A stretch of DNA of 64,000 bases, taken from positions 4,402,001 through 4,466,000 of the forward strand of contig JADJXK010000002.1 of the NCBI GenBank assembly GCA_016710325.1. Reading direction: 5' to 3'. The DNA comes from Candidatus Leptofilum proximum (GTDB lineage: Bacteria > Chloroflexota > Anaerolineae > Promineifilales > Promineifilaceae). This document shows positions 8,532 through 16,842 of this stretch, piece by piece. The notes under the pieces were generated by a model, which made no database searches, was not told the DNA's origin, and saw only the letters and a program-made list of their open reading frames with translations. The first letter of the stretch is position 1, and each line of letters opens with the position of its first letter. The position numbers and the translations under genes were made by a program.

Positions 8532-9908
8532 GTGTCACTCTTAAAACGTATCGAAAGAAATCAAGAGACAACAACCCAGGCAGAACCCTCAAAGCTGCAA
8601 GAGCTGCGAGTGAAACGTGCATCTCCGGCAGTAGGTTCGCGTGACGCCTATGTAGATTTGAAGAACCGGATTCAGCAGCGGCTCATTGCTGAACTGGATC
8701 CGAGTATGGACATTACACAAACGGCCGAAGTCCGCATGACGATCCAGGAAATGTTTGAATCCATGCTGGCTGAAGAAAGTATTGTTTTAACCCGCAATGA
8801 AAAACGCCGTTTGTTTGAAGCCATCGTGGCCGAAATTCTTGGGTTTGGTCCACTTGAGCAGTTTTTGCACATGGATGGCGTGACGGAAATCATGGTGAAT
8901 GGTCCGAAAAACGTTTATATTGAACGAAGCGGGAAAATCCAGCGTGTGAATGTAACGTTTGAGGACAATGACCATTTGCTGCGCATCATTGACCGTATTG
9001 TGGCCCCCTTGGGCAGGCGTATCGATGAAGGGTCACCGATGGTGGATGCGCGTTTGCCAGATGGTTCTCGTGTAAATGCCGTTATTCCGCCAATATCTTT
9101 AAATGGCGCCACCCTCACCATTCGTATTTTCTCAAAGATTCCGTTTACTGTTGAGAATATCATTGAGTTTGGCAGCATCACGGTTGAGGCCGTTGAGTTC
9201 CTAAAAGCCTGCGTTATTGCCAAGCTAAACGTGATGATTTCCGGCGGTACGGGTTCTGGCAAGACCACGCTTTTGAATATCCTCTCTGGCTTCATTCCAG
9301 ATGATGAGCGTATTGTGACGATTGAAAACGCGGCCGAATTGCAGCTGCGGCAGGATCACGTGGTGACCTTGGAATCACGCAACGCCAACGTAGAAGGGCG
9401 TGGCGCCGTCACTATCCAGGATTTGGTGATCAACTCCTTGCGTATGCGGCCTGACCGCATTATCGTTGGAGAGGTTCGTGGTGGTGAGGCGCTGGACATG
9501 TTGCAGGCGATGAACACGGGCCATGACGGCAGCCTGGCGACAGGCCATGCGAATGGGCCGCGCGATATGTTGGCCCGTTTGGAGACAATGGTGCTGATGG
9601 CCGGTATGGATTTGCCGCACCGGGCTATTCGTGAACAGATTGCCTCGGCCATTCACCTGGTGGTGCACCAGGACCGTATGCGGGATGGCTCGCGTAAGGT
9701 TACTTCTATCAGTGAAATTCAGGGTATGGAAGGTGATGTAATCACCACCTCTGAAATTTTCCGTTTTGAGCAGACAAACATAGAAAACGGCAAGGTAATC
9801 GGCCGTTTACGCCCGACTGGTTTGAGACCGAAGTTTATGTGGAAGATTCAGGAAGCCGGTATTATGCTGCCGCCTTCGATCTTTGGTATTGGTAGTCGTC
9901 GTCGTTAA
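8532..9908 (+). CDS. tadA: TadA/CpaF-family secretion ATPase
   Basis: 458 residues, GTG start, with GGAGG inside the last codons of tadZ. The N-terminal region (to about 190) carries MDGVTEIMVNGPKNVYIER, typical of CpaF proteins. The RecA-like domain has Walker A (SGGTGSGKTTLLN, near 240), the Asp box, Walker B (MRPDRIIVGEVRGGEAL) and the His box (GHDGSLATGHANG). This hexameric ATPase powers assembly of the Flp pilus through TadB and TadC at the cytoplasmic membrane. Length and motifs are normal for the family. No complete ACGGCCGT site occurs in it, only near misses. Confidence 0.95.
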   Translation: MSLLKRIERNQETTTQAEPSKLQELRVKRASPAVGSRDAYVDLKNRIQQRLIAELDPSMDITQTAEVRMTIQEMFESMLAEESIVLTRNEKRRLFEAIVAEILGFGPLEQFLHMDGVTEIMVNGPKNVYIERSGKIQRVNVTFEDNDHLLRIIDRIVAPLGRRIDEGSPMVDARLPDGSRVNAVIPPISLNGATLTIRIFSKIPFTVENIIEFGSITVEAVEFLKACVIAKLNVMISGGTGSGKTTLLNILSGFIPDDERIVTIENAAELQLRQDHVVTLESRNANVEGRGAVTIQDLVINSLRMRPDRIIVGEVRGGEALDMLQAMNTGHDGSLATGHANGPRDMLARLETMVLMAGMDLPHRAIREQIASAIHLVVHQDRMRDGSRKVTSISEIQGMEGDVITTSEIFRFEQTNIENGKVIGRLRPTGLRPKFMWKIQEAGIMLPPSIFGIGSRRR

Positions 9909-9944
9909 TTTGAACGATAGGGGTAAAGCCATAGGAGTGTGTTT

Positions 9945-10940
9945 ATGCCTCCAATAGTAATTATCGCCGGTGCTCTGGCCATTTTGTTGATGCTAGGTGC
10001 AGGGATTGCTCTGGTAATGACAGGTGGTCAAAGGGCCGTTGACGAGCGCATGGAGCAGTTTGTGACCACAACGGTGGGGGTGGACCTGCCGGAGAGTGTA
10101 GACACAGCAGATGGCCCCGATATGGCGGATCGGTTGGACAAGGCATTGTCCCGCCGCAACATGTTTGAGTCCATAAAAGAACGGATCTCGCGAGCCGATG
10201 CCAAACTCCGTGTGAGTGAATACATCATTCTTGTCGTTATTTGTGGGGCTTTAGGGGGATTCCTGGGCTACGTTTTGCCGCAGCAGAATTCCTGGGTGCT
10301 GGGGATTGTAGGTATATTTCTTGGCCTTCGCGTTCCTCGTTTCTATGTTCGTACCATGGCCAAACGGCGCATGCAGGCATTTGACGGGCAGTTGAGCGAT
10401 ACCTTGAACCTGTGGGTAAACGCACTGCGCTCCGGTTACAGCGTTTTGCAGTCTATGGAAGCGATTGCCACTGAACTGCCAGCACCAGTTTCGGTGGAGT
10501 TTGAGCGGGTGGTCCAGGAAGTGCGGCTGGGTTTAAGTGTTGAACAGGCGTTGGCTAACATGTACCGGCGAGTACCCAGCGAAGATTTGGATTTGGTGAT
10601 TACGGCCGTAAACATCCAGCGTGAAGTGGGTGGTAACCTGGCCGAAGTGTTGGACACCATCAGCTTTACCATTCGTGAGCGTGTTCGCATTAAGGGTGAG
10701 ATTCGTACCCTGACGGCCCAAGGACGTGTTTCTGGCTGGATCATCAGCCTGCTGCCGATTGCCTTGGGCTTTGTGCTGTTTTTGATCAATCCTGAGTATG
10801 TTTCTGAATTGTGGGTGCGCGAAGAGCCATGGATATTCCCCCAGATCGTGCCTTGTGGCTGGGTGGTCATTGGCTTCAGCCTGGGAATGATTGGTGCTGG
10901 CGCCTACGCCATCAGCAAGATTGTGAATATTGAAGTGTAA
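9945..10940 (+). CDS. tadB: TadB, type II/IV secretion F-domain membrane protein
   Basis: 331 residues from ATG 9945, with AGGAG seven bases upstream; a GTG at 9939 overlaps that site and is less likely. One N-terminal helix is followed by a pair near residues 90-135, a cytoplasmic T2SSF domain (RRMQAFDGQLSDTLNLWVNALRSG ... VNIQREVGGNLAEVL) and two C-terminal helices. TadB forms the inner-membrane platform with TadC and couples TadA ATP hydrolysis to pilin extraction. It is 36 nt after tadA and 33 nt before tadC, in one operon. Confidence 0.93.
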   Translation: MPPIVIIAGALAILLMLGAGIALVMTGGQRAVDERMEQFVTTTVGVDLPESVDTADGPDMADRLDKALSRRNMFESIKERISRADAKLRVSEYIILVVICGALGGFLGYVLPQQNSWVLGIVGIFLGLRVPRFYVRTMAKRRMQAFDGQLSDTLNLWVNALRSGYSVLQSMEAIATELPAPVSVEFERVVQEVRLGLSVEQALANMYRRVPSEDLDLVITAVNIQREVGGNLAEVLDTISFTIRERVRIKGEIRTLTAQGRVSGWIISLLPIALGFVLFLINPEYVSELWVREEPWIFPQIVPCGWVVIGFSLGMIGAGAYAISKIVNIEV

Positions 10941-10973
10941 CGGCCGTTCACAAAGGGAGGAGAACACAAAACT

Positions 10974-11924
10974 ATGACAATAACACCTATCATGTTACTA
11001 GTTATCGTGGTTGTTGCTCTGTTATTTATGGGCGGCAGTGTGCTGCTGCTGCGGCGCTCCGAAGAAGATCCCCTGGCCACTCGTATTGATGAGTTTGCGG
11101 CACGGGAAGAAATTGTCTCAATCGAAGATATTGAGCTTTCTTTGCCTTTCTCCGACCGTGTGTTTGTGCCGATGATTCGGCGTGTCAGCGAATTCTTGGT
11201 GCGGTATACGCCGCAAAAGACGTTGGAAAGCACTACCCGCTTACTAGAGCTCGCTGGCAATCCGCGTAACATGCGCGCTGCCGACTTTATTGTGGTGCGT
11301 GGTGTGTTCACCGTCTTCTTCGCGGCACTCGTCTTCTTGATGATGTCTCGTCTGGGCAGTGCCGAGTTAAACCGACGGCTGCTATACACCTTGGGCGCCG
11401 CTATTTTGGGCTGGTATTTGCCCTGGATGCTGCTGCGCTCTATGGTGGATCGACGCAAGGATGCCATTATCAAAAAGCTGCCCGATGCACTGGATCTGAT
11501 GACCATTTGTGTGGATGCCGGGTTGACGTTTAACGCCGCCATGCAAAAAGTAGATGAAAAATGGGATGATCCGCTGGCCAACGAATTTGGCCGGGTTATC
11601 CATGAAATGCAGCTTGGTAAATCGCGTCGACAGTCACTACGTGATATGGCTGATCGCATGGATGTGCCCGATGTCACCAGCTTTATTGCGGCCGTTTTAC
11701 AGGCTGACCAGCTCGGTGTGGGTATCGGTAAGATTTTGCGTATCCAGTCAGAGCAAATGCGTGTCCGGCGGCGGCAGCGGGCGGAGGAAAAAGCCCAGCA
11801 GGCGCCAGTAAAAATGTTGTTCCCGATGGTTTTCTTGATCTTCCCCTCCATCTTTGTCGTTTTGTTGGGGCCGGCAGGCTTTCAGGTATTGCGCAACGAA
11901 TCCTTGGGCGGAATTACCGGCTAA
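10974..11924 (+). CDS. tadC: TadC, type II/IV secretion F-domain membrane protein
   Basis: 316 residues, ATG preceded by GGGAGGAG. Membrane helices lie near residues 5-25, 105-155 and 280-305, around a T2SSF domain (LPDALDLMTICVDAGL ... DRMDVPDVTSFIAAVLQADQLG). It is paralogous to TadB and is its partner in the pilus platform. It closes the tad operon; a hairpin follows. No secretin or Tad periplasmic gene is nearby, which fits a cell without a standard outer membrane. Confidence 0.93.
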   Translation: MTITPIMLLVIVVVALLFMGGSVLLLRRSEEDPLATRIDEFAAREEIVSIEDIELSLPFSDRVFVPMIRRVSEFLVRYTPQKTLESTTRLLELAGNPRNMRAADFIVVRGVFTVFFAALVFLMMSRLGSAELNRRLLYTLGAAILGWYLPWMLLRSMVDRRKDAIIKKLPDALDLMTICVDAGLTFNAAMQKVDEKWDDPLANEFGRVIHEMQLGKSRRQSLRDMADRMDVPDVTSFIAAVLQADQLGVGIGKILRIQSEQMRVRRRQRAEEKAQQAPVKMLFPMVFLIFPSIFVVLLGPAGFQVLRNESLGGITG

Positions 11925-11956
11925 ACGCAGTTTCACCTGCGCAATATGTATGGCAC

Positions 11957-11985
11957 CAGGCGCAGCCAAAGTAGGCTGACGCCTG
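11957..11985 (+). terminator. Possible terminator after tadC
   Basis: CAGGCGCAGCC pairs with GGCTG-A-CGCCTG (11 pairs, one bulged A). The T run is weak and distant (ATTTATTAACAGTTTTTC), so it could also be a processing or stability hairpin. Confidence 0.45.
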
Positions 11986-12043
11986 ATTTATTAACAGTTT
12001 TTCTCAGTAAAAGGTCAAGCAGTCTTTGGCTGAAAAGATTCAC

Positions 12044-12757
12044 ATGCCAGTCTTGACCTGGCGTAGTCGTGCTAGAGGGCTGGCAGATTCCCTCCTCAAT
12101 TTTGTATTTCCACCTGTCTGTGGCGCTTGCAAAAAAGCCGGTTCATTACTGTGTGACACGTGCCATGCCCAACTGCAATGGGTACAGGCGCCACTTTGTG
12201 ATCGCTGCGGGCGGCCGGTTGCCAAAGCCACAGATCGTTGTTCGGTCTGCCAGGAGCGGCCGTTACCCCTCCAACAAATTCGCGCCGCTGTCCTTTTTGC
12301 TGACCCCGTCTCTAAGCTGATCCACAACCTCAAGTACAACGGCGCTTTTGGCCTGGCCAAACCGTTGGGTCAAATGATGGTTGACGCTTGGGACAGGTGG
12401 CATATGCCGGTCGACCTGGTGCTGCCCATTCCGCTTCATGCAGAACGCGAGCGCAAGCGCGGCTACAACCAGTCGGCGCTGCTGGCGCATGCCTTTAGCC
12501 AGGAGGCCGCCTTGCCGTATGCTGAACACGCCTTGCACCGTACCCGTTTTACCACGCCGCAAGTGGGTTTAACGGCCGTTGAGCGCCTGGTTAATGTGCA
12601 AGATGCCTTTACCGCCGATGATTGGGTACAGGGCAGGCACGTTTTATTGATCGATGATGTGTGCACCACCGGGGCCACCATGGCGGCGGCCGCCAATGCT
12701 CTTTGCGCCGCTGGTGCCCGCGCTGTATCCGGGTATTGCGTCGCCCGTGCTGTTTAG
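12044..12757 (+). CDS. comF: ComF-family phosphoribosyltransferase-like protein
   Basis: 237 residues from ATG 12044 (a TTG at 12026 would add six residues; neither has a clear ribosome-binding site). The N-terminal double zinc ribbon has CGAC, CDTC, CDRCG and CSVC. The C-terminal PRTase fold carries VLPIPLHAERERKRGYNQSALLA and the PRPP loop VLLIDDVCTTGATMAAAA. ComF proteins are needed for natural transformation in several bacteria, probably for handling incoming single-stranded DNA; a nucleotide-salvage role is also possible. It follows the Tad pilus operon by about 120 nt. Confidence 0.9.
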   Translation: MPVLTWRSRARGLADSLLNFVFPPVCGACKKAGSLLCDTCHAQLQWVQAPLCDRCGRPVAKATDRCSVCQERPLPLQQIRAAVLFADPVSKLIHNLKYNGAFGLAKPLGQMMVDAWDRWHMPVDLVLPIPLHAERERKRGYNQSALLAHAFSQEAALPYAEHALHRTRFTTPQVGLTAVERLVNVQDAFTADDWVQGRHVLLIDDVCTTGATMAAAANALCAAGARAVSGYCVARAV

Positions 12758-12861
12758 CACAACTTACTGTGAGCAAACTTACTTTAGCAAATGCACCATT
12801 TCTCATATCATAGAGATGGGTAAACAACCAGAATTTCTTTTCTAACAAAAAGGGAGATTAG

Positions 12862-13431
12862 ATGATGGAACTATCAGTTAACGGCCGTAACATGGAAGTC
12901 ACCACTAGGTTGCGCAACTATGTGGAAAAGAAAACAGTAAAACTCGATAGATATATGCCCGATCTGGCTGAAGTACACGTAGACCTTTCTGAAACCAATG
13001 CCCGCAGTGCGGTGGAGCGCCAGGTGGCCCAAATCACCATTCGCGACAACCGGGGCACCATTCTCCGCGCTGAAGAGCGCAGCAACGATATGTTCGCCTC
13101 GATTGATGCTGTGGTAGATAAGCTGTACCGCCAAATCAGCCGCTACCGGGGCAAGCGGCGCAGCAAATGGCGGGGTGGCAGCGAGGGTGAAGAGCTGGTC
13201 ATGGGCGAGCCCCTGCCCCTGGAGGAAGAGATTGCGGATTCAGACCAGCCCGGCATCGTGCGCACCAAGCGGTTTACCATGCGTCCAATGAGCCCGGAAG
13301 AAGCCGTGGATCAGATTGAACTGCTCGGTCACGATTTTTTTGTCTTCTTCAATGTCGATGCTCAGGCGGTGAACGTCCTCTACCGGCGGCGCGACAACAA
13401 CTATGGTCTGCTCCAACCCGATCTTGACTAA
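12862..13431 (+). CDS. hpf: Ribosome hibernation-promoting factor, long form
   Basis: 189 residues. The N-terminal domain (1-105) is the S30AE/RaiA fold (MELSVNGRNMEVTTRLRNYV ... VHVDLSETNARS). The C-terminal dimerisation domain (about 130-185) has the expected RTKRFTMRPMSPEEAVDQIELLGHDFFVF and VNVLYRRRDNNYGLLQP. Long HPF joins two 70S ribosomes into inactive 100S dimers in slow growth. AAGGGAG precedes the ATG. It is a single gene with a strong terminator behind it. Confidence 0.96.
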   Translation: MMELSVNGRNMEVTTRLRNYVEKKTVKLDRYMPDLAEVHVDLSETNARSAVERQVAQITIRDNRGTILRAEERSNDMFASIDAVVDKLYRQISRYRGKRRSKWRGGSEGEELVMGEPLPLEEEIADSDQPGIVRTKRFTMRPMSPEEAVDQIELLGHDFFVFFNVDAQAVNVLYRRRDNNYGLLQPDLD

Positions 13432-13442
13432 GCGAACCTGAT

Positions 13443-13490
13443 CAATTTCCCCGAAAGCAGCCCACCACGTTTTCGGGGAAATTGCTTTTT
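13443..13490 (+). terminator. Rho-independent terminator after hpf
   Basis: CAATTTCCCCGAAA (13443-13456) is the exact complement of TTTCGGGGAAATTG (13471-13484), followed by CTTTTT. It overlaps an upstream TTG (13482) of the next gene, which supports ATG 13530 as the real start there. Confidence 0.92.
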
Positions 13491-13529
13491 ACCCGCAGAA
13501 CCGGGTCAATCATCCTCCCGATACCAACC

Positions 13530-14030
13530 ATGTCAGGACCCCACATTCTTGTTGTTTGTACTGCCAATATTTGCCGGTCGCCTGTGGCTGAGGCGCTGCT
13601 GCGCGAACAACTGCAGCGAGCTGGTTTGGTCGATTGGACCATCTCTTCGGCGGGCACCTGGGCCGCAGGGGGTCACCCGGCGTCCCAATTTTCGGTCATG
13701 TTGCTGGAGGAGCGCGGTCTGGACATTCAGGGGCATCGTTCCCAGCCGGTGACCGGGCTGCTGCTGGCGCAGTGCGACCTGGTGCTGTGTATGGAGACAG
13801 CTCACCAACAGGAACTGCAAGAGGCATTTCCGGCGCACCGCGATAAAATTTACACGCTGCGCCAAATTGTGGATGAACGTGGCAGCGTACCCGATCCGTA
13901 TGGCGGTTCACGGCGGCAGTATGAGCGTATGGTGACGGAGCTGGATCAGTTAATAGAAGCAGGTTTTTCGCGCATCCAGAAGTTAGCGTGGGAAAATTAT
14001 CAAAAACGAGGCGGAGATGGATCGAGCTGA
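13530..14030 (+). CDS. Low-molecular-weight protein-tyrosine phosphatase family
   Basis: 166 residues. The P-loop VVCTANICRSPVAEALL contains the catalytic C-x5-R-S right after the N-terminus, and the general-acid loop is VPDPYGGS near residue 127. Family members dephosphorylate tyrosine kinases of exopolysaccharide synthesis or act on phosphorylated arginine; the target here is unknown. The gene overlaps the following NIF3-family gene by 14 nt, so the two are translationally linked. Confidence 0.9.
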   Translation: MSGPHILVVCTANICRSPVAEALLREQLQRAGLVDWTISSAGTWAAGGHPASQFSVMLLEERGLDIQGHRSQPVTGLLLAQCDLVLCMETAHQQELQEAFPAHRDKIYTLRQIVDERGSVPDPYGGSRRQYERMVTELDQLIEAGFSRIQKLAWENYQKRGGDGSS

Positions 14031-14772
14031 ACTGGTAAGTTATCTAGATAGCTATTTACGCATCGGCGAAATTAGCGATTATGGACCGCAAGGTTTGCAG
14101 GTGGAGACGGCCAACACCAGCGTGCAGCGTATTGCCCTGGCGGTGGACGTGTCACCGGTGATTATTGAAACGGCCGTCTCCTACCAGGCTGATATGCTCC
14201 TCGTGCATCACGGCATCCTGTGGCGGCAGGTGGAGCGCATCGCCGGGCCGCTGGGGGAACGTGTGCGCCAGATGATGGCCCACGGACTAAACCTGTATGC
14301 GGCGCACCTGGCGCTGGATGCCCATTCCGAAGTGGGCAACAATGCTGTGCTGGCCCAAATGTTTGGGGTTACCAATCTCCAATGGTGGTATTCGCCCACG
14401 AACGTGCCCATCGCCGTGGTTGGGGACGTGCCTGCTCAGCCCAGCCTGGACGACCTGGTGAACCGCATCAATAGCAAGTTGAACACCAGCGCCCACGTTT
14501 TACCTCATGGGCCGAAAACGGTGCAGCGGCTGGCCGTGCTCTCCGGCTTTGGCGCCGACAAGGTGGCCGAAGCCAAGGCCTTGGGCGCCGACACCTATTT
14601 GACGGGCGAAACGTCCCACGCCAACTACTGGGCCGCCTCTGATTTTGGCATGAACGTGATTTTTGCCGGGCATTACGCCACGGAGACTGTTGGCGTACAG
14701 GCGCTGGGCGCCCATCTCACCGAGAAATTCGGCGTGGCAACACGCTTTTTTGATTTTCCCACAAAAATGTAA
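14017..14772 (+). CDS. NIF3/YbgI-family dinuclear metal-centre protein
   Basis: 251 residues. Conserved family motifs are DYGPQGLQVE near the N-terminus, DMLLVHHGILW (metal-binding His pair), AAHLALDAH and, at the end, VIFAGHYATETVGVQALGAHL (second metal-site His and Glu). Members form hexameric rings with a di-metal site in each subunit. They have been annotated as GTP cyclohydrolase I type 2, but the true reaction is unsettled. It is translationally coupled to the phosphatase gene upstream. Confidence 0.92.
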   Translation: MDRAELVSYLDSYLRIGEISDYGPQGLQVETANTSVQRIALAVDVSPVIIETAVSYQADMLLVHHGILWRQVERIAGPLGERVRQMMAHGLNLYAAHLALDAHSEVGNNAVLAQMFGVTNLQWWYSPTNVPIAVVGDVPAQPSLDDLVNRINSKLNTSAHVLPHGPKTVQRLAVLSGFGADKVAEAKALGADTYLTGETSHANYWAASDFGMNVIFAGHYATETVGVQALGAHLTEKFGVATRFFDFPTKM

Positions 14773-14774
14773 CG

Positions 14775-14843
14775 GGTGGCTGTGGTTAGGGGCCAGTTTT
14801 TGAACAACCAGCCACTAGCGACCAGCCACTACCCACTAACCGA
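14775..14843. repeat. Inverted repeat, GGTGGCTGTGG / CCAGCCAC family
   Basis: GGTGGCTGTGGTTAGGGGCC is followed by iterated CCAGCCACTA units and CCACTAACC. The element begins two bases after the NIF3-family stop codon and ends just before the ribosome-binding site of kbl. Confidence 0.6.
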
Positions 14844-14854
14844 GGAGAGTTCCT

Positions 14855-16036
14855 GTGACTGATAAAGCAATTGCCTGGATTGACGATGAGCTGGCCGCGT
14901 TAAAGTCGGCGGGCTTGTTTAATCGCATTCGCACCATTGAATCGCCCATGGATGGCCACGTGACGATTGACGGCCGTTCCCTGCTCAACTTCTGCGCCAA
15001 CAACTACCTGGGTCTGGCCAACCATCCCCGGCTGCGGGCGGCCGTAAAGGAGGCCGTGGACCAATACGGCGTGGGGCCGGGCGCGGTGCGCACCATTGCC
15101 GGGACGATGTCGCTGCATATCGCCCTGGAAGAGAAGCTGGCCGCTTTTAAGCGGGCTGAGGCCTGCATCACCCTGCAAAGCGGTTTTACGGCCAATTTAG
15201 CCACGATTCCGGCCCTGGTGGGCAAGGGCGACATTATCTTTTCCGATGAGCTGAACCATGCCAGCATCATCGACGGGTCGCGGTTGAGCCGGGCCAACAT
15301 TGTGCGTTATGCCCATAACGATGTGGCCGACCTGCGTCGCAAGATTGCCGAGACGTCCGAATACGGCCGTCGCCTCATCGTCACCGACGGCGTGTTTAGC
15401 ATGGATGGCGACATTGCCCCGCTGGACAAAATTTGTGAGGTGGCCGAAGAGCACGACATTTTGCTGATGGTGGACGATGCCCACGGCGAGGGTGTGCTGG
15501 GTGAAGGCGGACGCGGCATTGTGGATCACTTTGGCCTGCACGGCCGGGTAGACATTGAAGTAGGCACCCTCAGCAAGGCGTTTGGCGTGATGGGCGGCCT
15601 GGTGGCCGGTAAACAACCGATCATCGACTGGCTGCGGCAGCGGGGACGGCCGTTCCTCTTTTCCAGCGCGCTTACTGTGCCGGATACGGCCGCTTGCCTG
15701 GCGGCGGTTGAACTGCTGCAAGAATCTACCGAGCTGGTAGATCGACTGTGGCGCAATGCCGCCCTCTTTAAACAAGAAATGCAAACGATGGGCTTCAACA
15801 CCGGCGTTACCCAAACGCCCATCGTGCCTGTGATGCTGGGCGAAGCCACCCTGGCGCAAAAGTTCAGCCAGCGGTTGTTTGAGGAAGGTGTGTTTGCCAT
15901 GGCGATTGGGTATCCCACCGTGCCGCAGGGCAAGGCGCGCATTCGCGTGATGAACTCAGCGGCGCACAGCCAGAGCGATTTGGAAGAAGCGTTGGATGTA
16001 TTTGGCCGCGTGGGGCGAGAGTTAGGTGTAATTTAA
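14855..16036 (+). CDS. kbl: Glycine C-acetyltransferase (2-amino-3-ketobutyrate CoA ligase)
   Basis: 393 residues, GTG start with GAGGAG upstream. It is an alpha-oxoamine synthase of PLP fold-type I: NFCANNYLGLANHP, TLQSGFTANLATIPAL, VDDAHGEGVLG and the PLP Lys in GTLSKAFGVMGG. Spacing and length match Kbl, which cleaves 2-amino-3-oxobutyrate with CoA to glycine and acetyl-CoA in threonine catabolism. The sister enzyme 8-amino-7-oxononanoate synthase (BioF) has the same fold. The SDELNHASIIDG and RGRPFLFSSAL stretches favour Kbl. No threonine dehydrogenase gene is adjacent. Confidence 0.88.
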   Translation: MTDKAIAWIDDELAALKSAGLFNRIRTIESPMDGHVTIDGRSLLNFCANNYLGLANHPRLRAAVKEAVDQYGVGPGAVRTIAGTMSLHIALEEKLAAFKRAEACITLQSGFTANLATIPALVGKGDIIFSDELNHASIIDGSRLSRANIVRYAHNDVADLRRKIAETSEYGRRLIVTDGVFSMDGDIAPLDKICEVAEEHDILLMVDDAHGEGVLGEGGRGIVDHFGLHGRVDIEVGTLSKAFGVMGGLVAGKQPIIDWLRQRGRPFLFSSALTVPDTAACLAAVELLQESTELVDRLWRNAALFKQEMQTMGFNTGVTQTPIVPVMLGEATLAQKFSQRLFEEGVFAMAIGYPTVPQGKARIRVMNSAAHSQSDLEEALDVFGRVGRELGVI

Positions 16037-16039
16037 GGG

Positions 16040-16098
16040 AGGGGGAGTAATTGGGTAATTAAGTAAATTGAGTAATTACCCAATTACCTAATTACCTT
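16040..16098. repeat. Palindromic repeat, AATTACC family
   Basis: GAGTAATTGGGTAATTAAG is followed by iterated ACCCAATTACCTAATTACC. It starts four bases after the kbl stop and ends next to the stop of the minus-strand hypothetical gene. Confidence 0.7.
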
Positions 16099-16101
16099 CT
16101 T

Positions 16102-16476
16102 TTATGCGTCGGTGCCGCGCAGCTTCAGGATGTGCAGAAATTTGTGGCGCAGATCGGGGAAGGTGAGCAGTTTTTGAAAGATGGAGGGGAAGCGCAGGCC
16201 GATATCTTCGCCCTTGCATGCCGAGTCGGCCACCTGGTCGAGCCAGTCGTAATCGGTGGGTACCAGGGTGACGCCATAGCCGCGTACCTGCTCCAGCAGC
16301 TCTAAGAAGGTATCACCAGCGTCTGGCCAGGCGTTTAGATTTTTTAACTGAGCCCGCAGCAGTTGAATGCTTTCATCGATAGTCGGGGCGTTGTTGGAGA
16401 TTGAGGCCAACATGATTTGCTCCGATTCATATGGTTTGGCAGCTTGCCAATAACTAACTTCTGTAAAATGGCTCAC
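16102..16476 (-). CDS. Hypothetical protein, no recognised domain
   Basis: 124 residues, GTG start at 16476 with AGGAG seven bases upstream; a TTG at 16494 would overlap that site. Predicted mostly helical and acidic, without membrane segments or cysteine clusters (one Cys). Readable stretches include DESIQLLRAQLKNLNAWPDAG and RFPSIFQKLLTFPDLRHKFLHIL. I do not recognise the family. It lies alone between kbl and the MBL-fold gene with about 370 nt of upstream non-coding DNA. Confidence 0.6.
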   Translation of the reverse strand: MSHFTEVSYWQAAKPYESEQIMLASISNNAPTIDESIQLLRAQLKNLNAWPDAGDTFLELLEQVRGYGVTLVPTDYDWLDQVADSACKGEDIGLRFPSIFQKLLTFPDLRHKFLHILKLRGTDA

Positions 16477-16842
16477 CTGGTGGCTCCTGTCCAACCCATC
16501 TCTGTGGGCACAAAACTGATCTTGTAAATGAGAGCTGAACTGCTGCTGTTGTTTTGTTTATTGCTTAGCTCTCGGTTCCACAAGCCAGCCTGTCTACACT
16601 ACTCACTAGAAAGAAAAACGGCCGTTTCCGGTCAACTACAATGAAGAAAAACGGCCGTCACAATGACACTATAACAAATTAAGGCCGGGGAGGTGGATAG
16701 GAATCCTGGGCTAGTGTTCCGCCAAACAAATAATGACGGATACAACTTCAAGGCGGAACACTTAAACTGAAGCAATTGCGCTAAAGCTATTCGTCAAGAG
16801 ATGTTTGCTTCAGTACTAGTATGGGAGAATTTGCTTCAGCAC
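16477..16842. other. Non-coding gap with two identical 15-bp direct repeats
   Basis: The sequence AAGAAAAACGGCCGT occurs at 16611-16625 and 16644-16658, 33 bp apart, which is about three helical turns. They lie 135 and 168 bp upstream of the minus-strand start at 16476. A second, looser pair (TTTGCTTCAG near 16803 and 16830) is close to the MBL gene stop. No gene was recognised in the gap. Confidence 0.5.

Noticed and set aside
10904..11851. 315-codon minus-strand frame opposite tadC
   Set aside because: Ser/Arg-rich antisense shadow; the plus strand encodes a full TadC.
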